Shown here: positions 1-11,900 of the stretch, in pieces
Position numbering within the stretch: position 1 is the first letter of the stretch
How the letters are laid out: every line of letters begins with the position of its first letter
Assembly (NCBI RefSeq): GCF_910592395.1
Contig: NC_088314.1
Coordinates: 1,984,001-2,048,000 of the forward strand
Origin: Lineus longissimus
Lineage: Eukaryota; Nemertea; Pilidiophora; Heteronemertea; Lineidae
Length of the DNA: 64,000 nt
Direction: 5' to 3'
Notes under the pieces: model-generated
Databases searched by the model: none
What the model was told of the DNA's origin: nothing
What the model saw: only the letters and a program-made list of their open reading frames with translations
Translations under genes and position numbers: made by a program

Positions 1-2146
1 GCAGTTTTTGATGCTGCCATATTGTCGGCAAAAGGTTGATCTTTAACAGCGCCTATACTACGCTTTGCCAATGTTTGATTTGTCTCTCGAGACACTTGGC
101 ATTTTTCTGTTTTTTATTCAATACGGAGTCATAAATAAATAATCACATAATATTTATCGACATCGCTGACAATCTGTCGGAAGAGGATAAACAAGTACAG
201 CTGCACCCATATCATGGCATATTTAATGCTAGCAACGTTTCCAATCAATATCCTAAAGCTATTCGCTATCCCGATACACCACACTTCTGACGCATTAGAA
301 CATCCTCTGACGTCATTAACACGTTGCCATGGTAACATGTGAGGGAATTCCTCACAAAGGCCATCGCGTGGGTGACTGTCGTGTATTGTGGCCTAGTAAG
401 ATATATTTCAAGGGCGATATATTCTGACGGAGGGAGAATTGGTAAATGGAAACACAATATGGGAAACCGTAATCTATGTCGCAATACCATGAAGTATGGA
501 AATTATAAGATATAGGAACAAAAACACTATTGACAGTTTAAAATCAAGTGCTGAAAAGGCAAAGCCATCAATTGCAAGAAGCCACGTGGTGATTTCCCGT
601 TTGCCCACATTTATATAAGGGCCGTTTAGACGACAGGCGAAGAGACCGCATTCGGATCGAATCTGGATGAATCCGGATTAAAACCACCCAAGGCGATGGT
701 ACCTTTTTAGTCCGGATGCAACCACATTGATCCGGATCTTTTTGCGTTTACACGACGAAAAATTAATCCGGATTCGGGACGCATCCGGATTTTTTCGCGT
801 CGTCTAAACGGCCCTATAGTGATAACATGAGGCTAACATAACGTAACCAGGTAATAGGAAATTCTTTGTATGGTAAAAGCAAAGAGAGTATGATTATGGT
901 AAAAGCAACTCCTGTGGTTCGATTGGTCGGTCTAGAAACCATCTTGACCACTTCCCTTGAATTGAGGCGATACGGATCACAAAACTGTTGTTCACAACAA
1001 GAATATATATATTCGCCCAATACAAACAGTAACCTTAGAGTACAGTAACAAACTGCGATACAAACTTCGTGTACAAAGGGTGAATTCATCACGAACAACG
1101 GTCTTTGACTTCAGCGGCATGGAGACTGACATGGTCGATGTGCCATGCTTTACCGGTCTCTCGGGCACTGGTTCTGGTATACCCACAAATCAATAGTCAA
1201 GCTAGCATAACCACCAGCGGTATCGTCGAATGTACATGATTCCACATGTTCTACATGCATTTGGGATCGATATACATTCCTAAAGGTCGTCGCAAAAATC
1301 ATGCCGCTGGACTGTATAATATAACTCCATTCATTTGTCGGAAAATATTCGACAAGATGGCTGAATGCCGCAAGCCAACCACAGCACTGAAGTTGCAGTG
1401 CGTTGGAAGTTGTCAGATGGATATAAGTAATGTTAGGCGTGAAAAGGATAACCTTTTCTGTCAAATGGGAAATACGCACATTGAAAGAACAATATGTTGA
1501 GGTATTACTCCCACACAGTGACAATAGTCACAACTTACTTAAAATTGAACATGTAGGCGACAAAGACAGCACGTTAAGTTGTCAATTCTTACAAAACACA
1601 GCCGTAATTCATGTTATTGTCGTCGAAAATGAGAGAATGAGAAGAAGTGTTCATTCCATATATCTTGAGAAGAATATCTAGAATATAGATGAATAGGTCT
1701 CGTTTTTAAAAAAAAGCATGTAGTTTAGTACTATACGAGAAAATTTTGTGATAGAACGCAATATCTCGCATCCTACGGCAAACTATAGCATAGTTAAAAG
1801 CATTTGTAGGAAATGTGTTATTCGATTGAAAGGTTCTCTCAACATGCTAGGTAACCAATTTTAATGTAGACTGAAATAACTGCTTATCAGAACTCTGTTC
1901 GAATTTTCAGTGTGTTTCCGTGACATGATGTAATTTATTTCAGAGTTTCACTGAAATCAAATTAAGAACGACAATATAATCGGTAATATAACATTGGTAT
2001 ACGATTTCCCCCAGGAACACCAAATGCGAATATCATTTAAAAAATAACTGTCGATAGGAATTGGTTGAATTTTTAGTGTGTATTGAAATTAATCCGATAT
2101 AATTAATTACCGAGTTGTAAAAAGTGTCGCCACAAAAACACATTAC
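1..2146. other. Non-coding span (TBC1D30-like intron)
   Basis: Apart from the MITE at 618-815 I see no exon here on either strand. Open frames at 1150-1680 show no splice context or domain. A TGACGTCA (CRE) is at 308-315. Confidence 0.4.
618..815. mobile_element. MITE-like element with 17-bp terminal inverted repeats
   Basis: The left end AGGGCCGTTTAGACGAC (618-634) is repeated inverted at the right end (799-815). The interior carries five copies of the palindrome TCCGGA, most within ATCCGGAT. TATA lies at both flanks and may be the target duplication. There is no coding capacity, so it would be a non-autonomous DNA transposon. I could not identify the family. Confidence 0.65.
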
Positions 2147-2333
2147 CTGGAGCACTAAAGCGTCGTCTGTCAGGTCCATTCTGGACAGCCGTCAGCGACC
2201 CCTTGCGATATTTCTTCGTCAGGTTAGCTAGTCCCGAAAAGGAGAGAGTTGATGTGAGTCTACGTGGCAAGGTCTCATTGAAGAACTCCTGTACCTTGCC
2301 GAGGGCAGCTTGTTGGTTCCCTGCCTTCATCAT
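2147..2333 (-). CDS. TBC1D30: Probable alternative first coding exon of the TBC1D30-like gene
   Basis: A minus-strand frame opens with two Met codons (2333 and 2330) and codes for about 62 residues, including FFNETLPRRLTSTLSFSG, LTKKYRKGSLT and RRRFSAPG. It ends at a good donor (CAG, then GTAATG) in phase 1. The canonical second exon of TBC1D30 also ends in phase 1 (AGA C, then GTAAGT), so either could join the same third exon left of the window. From memory, human TBC1D30 has an isoform whose short basic, Ser-rich N-terminus ends in Pro-Gly just before the shared region, the same arrangement as here. The RRRFSAP sequence resembles a basophilic-kinase/14-3-3 site. Assignment to TBC1D30 is inference from strand, position, phase and this analogy. 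It could instead be the first exon of a separate gene. Confidence 0.5.
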
Positions 2334-5300
2334 ACCCTAACTTAGACAAGGAAAATTGAATGAGTAGGGATCTTTCTTGAGAAAGCTGGAATTGTCCTGT
2401 TTGTACGATTCTCCGTGCTGGTTTTTCTTAAGGATACTTGTTACCGACTCCGACCTAAATTTCTTTCATAGTTCAGTTACAAATTGGATATCGGTAGGAA
2501 GAGCAGATCAGCGTATCCATCGTCTCCCGGTCCATATAAGCACAAGTCTGTGTCCAATATGTAACCAAATTCGCCTATAGTAGACGATTTTATCGGAATG
2601 CAATGAAACTTCATTAACAGGTTCTGATTTGGCAGGCGAACCAGGTAGCTTCTAAATTTGGCTGAATGTCGTCAAGATCCTGGTCTACAATTCCCCGAAG
2701 TATATTTTCTTTCTGTATTGTTTGACCTCACGCCCAGGCCGCGACTGACCCATACATCGATCAGTGATGTTTACAGTCAATAGATAGATTCCGGCGGTTT
2801 GAGTGGCTAGAAATGCCGCAGACGTGATATCACGGACAAATATTTGATCTCTTCAGAACATAACCACGGGAGTGAGGACCGTAACCTCGTGAGGTGGGCG
2901 GAAACGAAGATGAATCTTCTGTGCGATTGCTGGTGGCAGACGACACGAGACTATTCTTGAGCAAACGTCTAGATCACAGGATGATTTACACCGGTTACAT
3001 GTACTTGGCAGTTTAGTTGGCCGAGATTCGTCCAAGTGTTATTATATCCAAGTAGACTGATATTACACACAGCTGATTTCAGGAGGCTAGAAACTGAGGT
3101 GGTTGGTTAGAAAGACACTGTTCAGATAGTTTAGTTCAACGTGAATCGTGTATTTTCCTCACAGAAGTTACGAAGATTCAGCTTGCGTTGGCCTATCTTC
3201 AGGTCGGCGAGCACAAGAAATCGACAATATGAGAAGTTAGTCTAATTAGAGAAATCGAAGATTCAGTGAAAATGTAGCCAGGACGATAGCAATCCAATAC
3301 GCAGATAAAACAAGGTCGTTCAAACAGCTAATCACAGTGGCTTATCACAAGTTATACTTAATTCGAAGGTTAATGGTGTCCTTGCACTGGTAACGCTTCG
3401 GTACAATTCGTTCCCCACTTAGAACGCCAAAGAAACTATATACACCCAAATGGAAGCAATGTTCTGAGTGGTAGATTTCCGGTTGAATGCAACTCTCCAA
3501 GTCGATGATCAAAAGTTATAGTTGTTCCTGAGATGAAATAGCTCCAATCGTGAATTAAGTCCAGACCAACAGAAAGCAGGTCTTAGCTGTCACACACACC
3601 GCATCAACTACTCTTGGTGTTGGCGTGATGATCAACTGCTAATTTCGTTGCCATACAAACCCTCGGTGGAGTCCCGTTTCCATGGTAAGCAGAAGCATTA
3701 GAGGAGCACGCGGAACCCAACAGATCGTGACGTCATCAGCGCCAAGTACCAATTATTATCATCCGGAACACCTATGACACTAATTAAATTGAATCCGATT
3801 CATTCGGATGATAATAAATCATGTCCCACTATAAGTCATAATGCGAGGCTGATTTATACTATAGACTATTCTTGCCGGGTGATTATCTTCCCAGATAGCA
3901 ATCGGGATTGTCAATGCAGATTGGTACACGGACAGTTAGCAATATTTCGAAGAAGGATTATGAGTGTCTGCTTTCTGCCAATGAACCGTAGATCATTTTG
4001 ATGATTACCCTGGTACTCCAAAGCTTTTTATCCCAGAACGGCTATATCTTCATCTCTTTATATGGCCGAGGTTACACTCTACCAGTGATCCGCTCTTGAC
4101 GTGGTTGGTATCTCAGTGTTATTTCCTGTTCGGTTCAATTATTGACAAATGCAAGCATCCTAGCCAGTGTGTAGTTTACATAAGCTTGAACGGAGGTGAC
4201 GGTATTAAGATAGCATATGCCAGAATTGCGTGCAAAACAGCCAGCCGTAGTAACCCGTTTGAATTTTGGCCAGAATTTCACATCCATCGAGAGTGACGTC
4301 AGAGTGTCCAGGTTGTTTTTACGGAGATCAACGTAGTCACAAGGCATCTTTGAAACATTGGAAGAAATGTCAGTTTTTTTGTCAAGTTAAGAGCGTACAA
4401 AATAACGCATGTATATATCGATAACTCGCAAGTCGACTGTTGGCTCGGCACACATATAACGAGTGCAAACGTGTTGTCCTCTGGGTGTCCAAACTTATCA
4501 GCTAATTGCTAAATGTTAGTTAATTGCCTTGCACGAGTCGCGATGGGAGATGACACCACTAACCGATGCATGCTGTGGCCTAAATGTCCAATTTGTACTT
4601 GTTGTGAGAAGACCAGACATCAGAGTGTAGACTGGACAGTTACAGTGACACTGACACTGACATCCCTGATTGAAAAATCACTTTCGTTGTAGATTTCACT
4701 GACGAGTTCTTATTGCAGCAAGACACTTTAAGCAGAACTTCGTTGTTGCTCCTAATCCAACTCCAATAGCAGCTCCCATGTATCCTCGAGAGATTTATTG
4801 CTATATCATTAAAATTCTTGCCGGAACTGCCAGAATAAGGCTAAAATTATAAGAGACAGGCAGTTTTGTTACGCTAACGTTTCGAATGAATGAAAGTACG
4901 ACATGAGCCTTGGCGTGACATGAAGGGCATACAAAACCTGTCAGAGTGACATTAAGTTTTTTTCGCAAGGATCCTTAAGGATTTGTGGGCATTAACATTG
5001 GGGAAGAAGCAAAACTGTTGCTAGGAAACGTATTGCTTCTTCCAAGGGCTAAAGAATTGCGAAATATCTCGACAAAGATCCCGTGGTATGTCAGAGTGCC
5101 TCGACCGTTTCCTCACAGCAAGTCACCAGGAAGAACTCTGTAACCTCGACCTGGGCTTTCCAACGACCGGCTTGGATATTCCCTCGCCTCCACTCTTGAT
5201 AGTATGCAGTACAACAAGTTAGAAAGTCTTTTTTACGATTCCTTCCGAATCCAGTGCAACCAGGTATGAAAGAAGAGTTCTCAATTCGTTTATCGACGGA

Positions 5301-8300
5301 TCCTTCCCGTTCAACTCGACTCAATTCGTCCTCTACTCCACCACAATTCCAGCAACGTCGCTGTCTTTCAAGAACGTTCAGAGAAGCCAAGGAAGAGATT
5401 GGCAACCGATATATTGATCACTGCGAAACATACATACATACCACCCTGCCAATGGGAAAGACTAGATGGATGGCACTAGACACCAAAATTAACCACTAGA
5501 GGCTGGTTATAAATCTAAGTACATGTAGATGAGTCGGGGAGCAATTGACATATCCCAAATTAACCAATCACGCGAACATCCGCTGATAACTTTTGTTGGC
5601 AGTCAGTGAGTTATTGCGATTCTTTAAATGGAGATTTCGTATCGCAGTAGGCGTAGGAAATGGTCATCAAAGCACCGATACAGTAAGAATGCTCTCCAAG
5701 CTGTCAAAACATCCACACCACGCGGAAAGAACCAAAGAAATCGAGAGAAGGTCGAGAGTATTTTTGAGAGTGTTTGACAGGTATCACAAAGAATCCTTGT
5801 TGTGGATTGAATATATAGTTCTTGTTTGGTGATACCACTCCGACAGAACTTCCGCAGCTCAAAGATAGCACAACCTCGAGAGACGAACCTTTTTCTCTAT
5901 CGGGAAAGCCGTTATAGCGTCACTCCACGAGACGATACACAGCAGTCTACGACTGCTTAGCCAAAATGTCAAACGACCACGAGGAGGAATGTCAATACCG
6001 TATGTGATGGCTTAGCGGCGTTCCAGCGGCGGTCCAAAGGTTAGCCAACGTTTCGGTCAAGGTGGAGTCCCGACGTCTTCCGGTCCACTAAGCCTAAATC
6101 AGATCCAGCTGATTCGGTTAACCTATGACGTCTACGCCGTATCACTGGAGCACTCCACTATGTAGAACATAAATTACACTGAAAACTCAGCGCATGCGAT
6201 CTGACGGATGCTAATAAATTATTCATCTGCTATACTATTCCAATGTGTTATGGATGTACTACAGCCTCCAATACGGGGTTTATTCAGCGGGAGAGTGGCT
6301 AGTGACGTCGATCGATACCCGCTAGGAATTCGCCGTACAACGTTGCTGCATTGGTGCATCATCACGTGACGTAAGAGAATCACAAAGGATTGTCAATCAT
6401 AAAAAGCATATACAGGAAGTGGGCGAACGACAGATTAACAGTTATTTGCTTAGCTTATGATTGTCCTGACCGGGAGCATTTTATCATCTTCGGTGGTTCA
6501 GATTGCCCGAAGAAGAATCGATTACTTAGTGAATTTCATCTGAGAATCCTTTCTAAAGGAGTAGCGATCGTTTTCTTTAGAAGAGTGACTTACGTGTACA
6601 CCTGATGATAATCTTTGAGCAGCCATAGCTTTCTTTAATCTTGAATCAGCAGCTTCGAATGTTTGTTTGAAAACTAACGTACATAACAAAATTACATTTA
6701 TCTGCTGCAAACCGAGGGATTTCCCCTCGACAATTCCACTATCGATCGACATCGTATTGATGGTACTGCTGTTGGAATTCATTCCTACACGAGTTCCATC
6801 TAAATGCTACTCGAGATACTACAGAGATCCATGTTCAATGACACAGCATCTGGCAGTAACGGGACTCCATCATTGCTGACACTGTATTAACAATACCAAC
6901 GGTGCTGATTCTGTGGAACTCAGGCAAGACTGACAAAAAGTCCACACGAGAATATTGACAGCGTATACACTTAAGTGATGGCTACTGTACAACAGAGAAT
7001 ATGAAGATGAGCATGTGGTGCAAGTTGATGTGACAAGTGCATGTGGTACACGTTGATGTGACAAGTGCATGAGGTACACGTTGATGTGACAAGTGCATGA
7101 TATGACGTGGCAGAATAGTGTACGAAGGAAACGGTAAACAGGTACATCTATGAAACAACATGGTCTGGTTATCCACCACTGAGACTTCAACGTAAAGTTG
7201 TCGTTGATCAAGTCTAAGGACCTAAATGAAGGCATTTGGTCAAACTCAACGGCAAGTTGTTGGCATGCAATTGTATTGAACTACTTGGCCCTGCAATGTA
7301 CAACTGACACGTACAACATCAACAGAACCGAAAGGAAAAATGAACGACGTGATGAACAGCAACATCAAAACTTTCTAAATTTGGTATGAGCAATAGCAAC
7401 ATCGACATGCCATTATTCAATACTTACAAAGCGGAAGCTTAGCCAACCTGGTCCAAGAAGCAAAAGGCAGAGAGAGGTTAAAGGTCACATGCATGTTCTC
7501 ACGTAAATATTAGCACGAATTACCATAAATCTCAACTAAGGTTAGAAGAAATAAGTATGAATGCAAGACATACAGGGCAACAAGATAAAAGATAGGTTTT
7601 TCATCAACAAGTTTCTCCATAGCAGCTTTGTTCGTTTTTGCATCTTGACTTATGAAGCCCTACAGCCCACAAGACCACTTGCTGGTGGACAGTAATAAGT
7701 GGACGGTCTTATGTCTGACCTGTTTGATAGGATATGGACTGAAGATGAACGTTTCTTTGCGGCAAATTTTTCGAGGTGACACACTACCCCGGTCAGTCTC
7801 AATGACCAAGAGGTGATAATACTATGACTAGTGATAACATGCAAGTAAATACGGTCATTTCCACAAAGGAAACAACCCGTTTCAGGCCTCTCCATTCCAT
7901 GGACACCACTAAACCCTGTATTTTTTCTTCATAATTTGGGGACATTTCGCGCCAATAAGGTTTTTTTTGCCAATAGCCTTACATTAACCCCATCAGTGAT
8001 AGCAATTTAAGGTATTTAGAAGCAGAATAGGCCATTTTAAGCTGCAGAAAATGCTTCAGAGGGGGTCATATACCCCTAAAAAGAAATTTTAAAAAAAATT
8101 GTTTTTTTTTTTTAGTCCCTCCCCTATTTTGGGCATAATGCCCTTTCACTACGCCATTAAACGGCCCAAGAAGCATGCAATGGAGAGGCCTGGGTTTACA
8201 CAATAGACAAGTATTTACATGCACATAAAATCTATTGAATGTTCAAAAATTGATTAAATAAATATCCAAAATGTTAATTTGATTGGCAATTATGCTTTGA

Positions 8301-8475
8301 AAATGGCAGGCAGTTATTCAAACACCTGCAACGTGGCCAGTGCAGGTCAATTTGACTGGTAACGTACACGTATAGTTAACATAAATCATAAAAACAATCT
8401 GTCATCGTATCATTAACTTGACACTTTCATCGGTTTTATGTGACCTGCATTGTGTAATGATGTATGCGGTGCCTC
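2334..8475. other. Non-coding span between TBC1D30-like exons
   Basis: No exon is recognisable. It holds the 28-bp minisatellite at 7011 and a CRE (TGACGTCA) at 3728-3735, about 1.4 kb upstream of the alternative first exon on its strand. A GC-richer patch lies near 5990-6110. The frame at 5091-5405 (minus) has no domain and is probably chance. Confidence 0.4.
7011..7100. repeat. 28-bp tandem repeat, about 3.3 copies
   Basis: A unit containing GTTGATGTGACAAGTGCATG repeats with period 28 and few mismatches. It is a simple minisatellite inside the TBC1D30-like locus and makes overlapping spurious frames on the minus strand. Confidence 0.8.
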
Positions 8476-8819
8476 GGAAAGGACATTTTTTTTGCAATGA
8501 CGAAGTGTTTTTTTATTCTCAGGCGCCTGAGTTACGAAATGACGAAGTTTTTTTTTTTATCTCAGGTGCCTGACTTATAACTTAGTCACCTGACTTAGTA
8601 ACTCAGGCGCCTGAGACGAAGTTTTTTTAAATCTCAGGCGCCTGACTTATAACTCAGTCATCTGACTTAGTAACTCAGGCGCCTGAGATTTAAAAAAAAC
8701 TTCGTCGTTTCGTTAGTCAGGCGCCTGAGTTACTAAGCCAGGTGACTGAGTTATAAGACAGGGGCCTGAGATAAAAAACCAACTTCGTCACTGAATAAAA
8801 ACATCACCATGTCCTTTCC
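8476..8819. repeat. Foldback (palindromic) element built of GGCGCC-centred repeats
   Basis: The two ends are inverted (GGAAAGGACAT at 8476 and ATGTCCTTTCC to 8819), and the interior reads as a nested palindrome. Two direct copies of a unit of about 75 bp (TCAGGCGCCTGA, ACTTATAACTCAGTC, GACTTAGTAACTCAGGC) are followed by an inverted copy. Runs of T or A with CGAAG sit between them. The palindrome CAGGCGCCTG recurs several times. The whole can fold into a long hairpin. It lies just downstream of TBC1D30 exon 2, within an intron. It is probably a foldback transposon or a replication-generated palindrome. Confidence 0.75.
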
Positions 8820-8903
8820 CAGCCACCGTAGATGTATGCATGGCTGTCACAGTTAAATTTTGCGGTTTAACCAAGTAATTTGCAAGAAATTAAAGAAACT
8901 TAC

Positions 8904-11900
8904 GTCTCTTGAGCGAAGAAGCCTGCAGCACGGCAGTTATGAGATCACAGTTTTTATGCATGCGGGCAAGTCGGCGGTCCCTTCGCTTGAGCTGACGGAC
9001 GAGGCGGGCGGAGGCCAGGGAGACCGTCTGCTTCATCTCGGTGACCATCTTCTTCAGGTCTGGAATGTCTGAAGGAAAACAAAGATTACGGTTAGTAAAA
9101 CAGCAAGCAAACTCAGCAAATTGTGGAGTAGGCTGCTGGTGGTAGGGGGCAGGAAAGGAAGGTTTCTTACTTTCCTGCCTCAACCATGGTGTTTCAGTCG
9201 ACACATCATCACTACGGGTATCTGGGGAATGTCAGAACATGAGAGCATCAAGATAAAACAGTTGCATCAGCCCATCTCTAGAGGCAAGTTCTTGTCCGGA
9301 ATTCTAATGTCGTAGTCAAGGACAGATCACAGGAAACTTGAACTTGCATTTTGGGATTAAAAACCTGATGGTCCCATCCTTGCTTCTACTACAATTAAAG
9401 ATCGTTCATTAGTTTGAATGCCAAACCGGGAAGAAACTCGCAAAAACGACCGGCGGAAACGAGAGCTAACCCCGAAGAAGGAGTTCGCCTTGATAAAGAT
9501 ATAAAATTCGGCCAGAAAGCTCGATCTTACAAGAACGTCTTGAGTGGACTCGGACTGGAGAAATGTTGTTTTGAATGTCCTTTGAAATTGCGAATCAAGA
9601 AGAATGGTGATGGTTTTAAACTTGGGTTTTAAACGACCAGCGTCCTTTCCCGGACGTTGCATTTTAGTTCCTGCCTTCATCCGAGATCTCGCTGCTGGTA
9701 ACGAGGATCCGACTCCGCCATGACGTGTTGTCGTAGACACATTAGATTCCACCATCCTTTCATCTCAGGCCATCAGGACAGCTTTGTCAATATTTGGTTG
9801 AAGGTTGAAGGCATCGTCCTATTTATGAGCTGGTATGGTGTGTAAATTGCAGGTACGGTTGGAACGATGAATCTGTAATTCGCCAACAAGTGTATATATT
9901 GCTCGCCGAAGACCAAATGATGTATTTGGCGGGTTAACCTGAATGTTCCAGAAAAACCGTTGTGCTTTTCCTTCCAAAGGACATTCTACCATCACATGTA
10001 CAAGTGTCTGTATGCTTTTGGCTGGTTTTTGTTGGAAAGTTTGGCCTTGTTGAAATAAGCTGTACCATCGTTTGGGTCACCCTGTTTATACGACATGTGT
10101 TTTAGAGGGGCCCATCGTGCATTCAATTCGGCCACTCTCAGCACCTCAAGGGCCTGTGTGTACAACGCCAGAGTCAAAACAACGACATATGTTTTGGAGT
10201 GGGCAGTCATACAATTATAGTCCTTTCGGGTAAGGTTTCATTGGAGGCCTACCTCCGCTTTTGTCTCCAATTTCTTCCCCTACACATTTGTGGCACATGC
10301 TAATGTGACGATATGAATTTCATCGCGATAACATGAGATGAAATCGATGATCTGTATACAAATCATCTGAAACACGTGTTGCGCCATCATTCGTACTACA
10401 GAACCGTTTAAATGTCCAACTATGCGAAATTTTCATTGTGTAGATTCGCTGTTCAGAGTTTTTTGTGGTTTGCATCTGACGCGCCATTGTGGCAGCAGAA
10501 TGCCTTAACGACATGCAACAGGTCTGGACCATGGCTGCTGGTCGAAATGATGGAGGATAATTGAATTTTGTTGCAAGACACTGTTACAAAATGTGCTTTT
10601 AAAAAACGTTTGTTTTGTGTTACAATGAAAATTCGTCTTGTTGTGACGCCAAGCTTCGACCTGGGGAAAACTTACAGCTCCAGTCACCGAACCCAGTAAG
10701 CCTCTTCTATGGACATTCCACTTCAGATAACTTCTCCTCAGGTCTCTAATTTCCTCTGTCGAGGAGAAGTTGATGAATTCACGTCGTAAGAATATTTGGT
10801 TCGACTCGATATTGCAGCTAGGCACCACTTTGTTAAGCTAAAGTCATTAGATGAAGGTGATAATAACAGCCGGGTTAGCCCAGCGTCCAGCTTAGCTAAA
10901 AGAGGTTGGCATTGCTCTCACTTGGCAATAAAAGACAGTTCCAAGCTGAAAAGACCGACAGTTTTAGCAATGTTACCCTGTTCAGTGTTTTTTTTTGGAT
11001 GAAATCAGTTGACAAACCAGTGCAAAAGCATCTTGTTTTGACCAAAGTAGTTTCCTTTAGATTGATTTCTTGGCGACTTTACTAAATGTGGATAAGACCA
11101 GAGTATCACAAGAAACCAAAATTAGATGAAAAAACTTGGTCTCTATCTGTAACTGCTTTTGCACTTCCATGTACGTGGCCAAATCCTCGTTCCTCAAGTA
11201 AAGACTTCGCATTACTTAACAGTAGGCCTACCTGACACATTACGCTTCGGGTGGAAGGCATTTGATAAAATATTGTGAATTATAATAGACTACTGATGGA
11301 TCATGCTGCCGGGCCAGCTGCTACAATATCTAAGACAATCTGTTACATCTTTCACCAGTGCATAACGACTTTACATCTACATGTATGTTACCGTGACGTA
11401 TGCAGAGGAGAGATGAGCGACAGTCTCGTAAGAATAAAAAGCATGTCAAAAAGCCAAGTCGCTAGTCAAAGAACTGTCATTTTAAAGGGAGACTTATTCA
11501 TATGAATCAGAAACCCTCAGATAAAAACAGCCATATAATTAAGCTGTCCCAGGGCACAAAAATGATTTTAATTATTTATTGAGTCAATAATGGCCATATA
11601 ACCCACCAGGTTCTTTTTCTATTACTGAATATGTTACTGTAACTGTGATAATCACACAAAACTAATTAAACTTAACCAATTTTGTTTCCATTGGGCTCCA
11701 CGGAATGATATGTCTGGGAACCTATTGCTCGGCAAGAGAGTCAAGTTAAATTCGCTCATTGGATGCTTGCCCAAGCCTGTATAGTTATCACACAGTGTTC
11801 CAAATGGGTCATCCATCCAACAGTTGTTTTATCTATCACATTGCCATAAGCCCATCACTGGTATCTCATTATTCTAACGACTAAATGGTGAATATGTGGT

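Noticed and set aside
5091-5405. Minus-strand frame with several Cys
   Set aside because: No match to the missing TBC exons and no convincing splice sites.
9357-9755. 132-codon minus-strand frame in the first TBC1D30 intron
   Set aside because: Considered as an alternative first exon, but there is no consensus donor and no homology; the overlapping plus-strand frame is equally plausible by composition.
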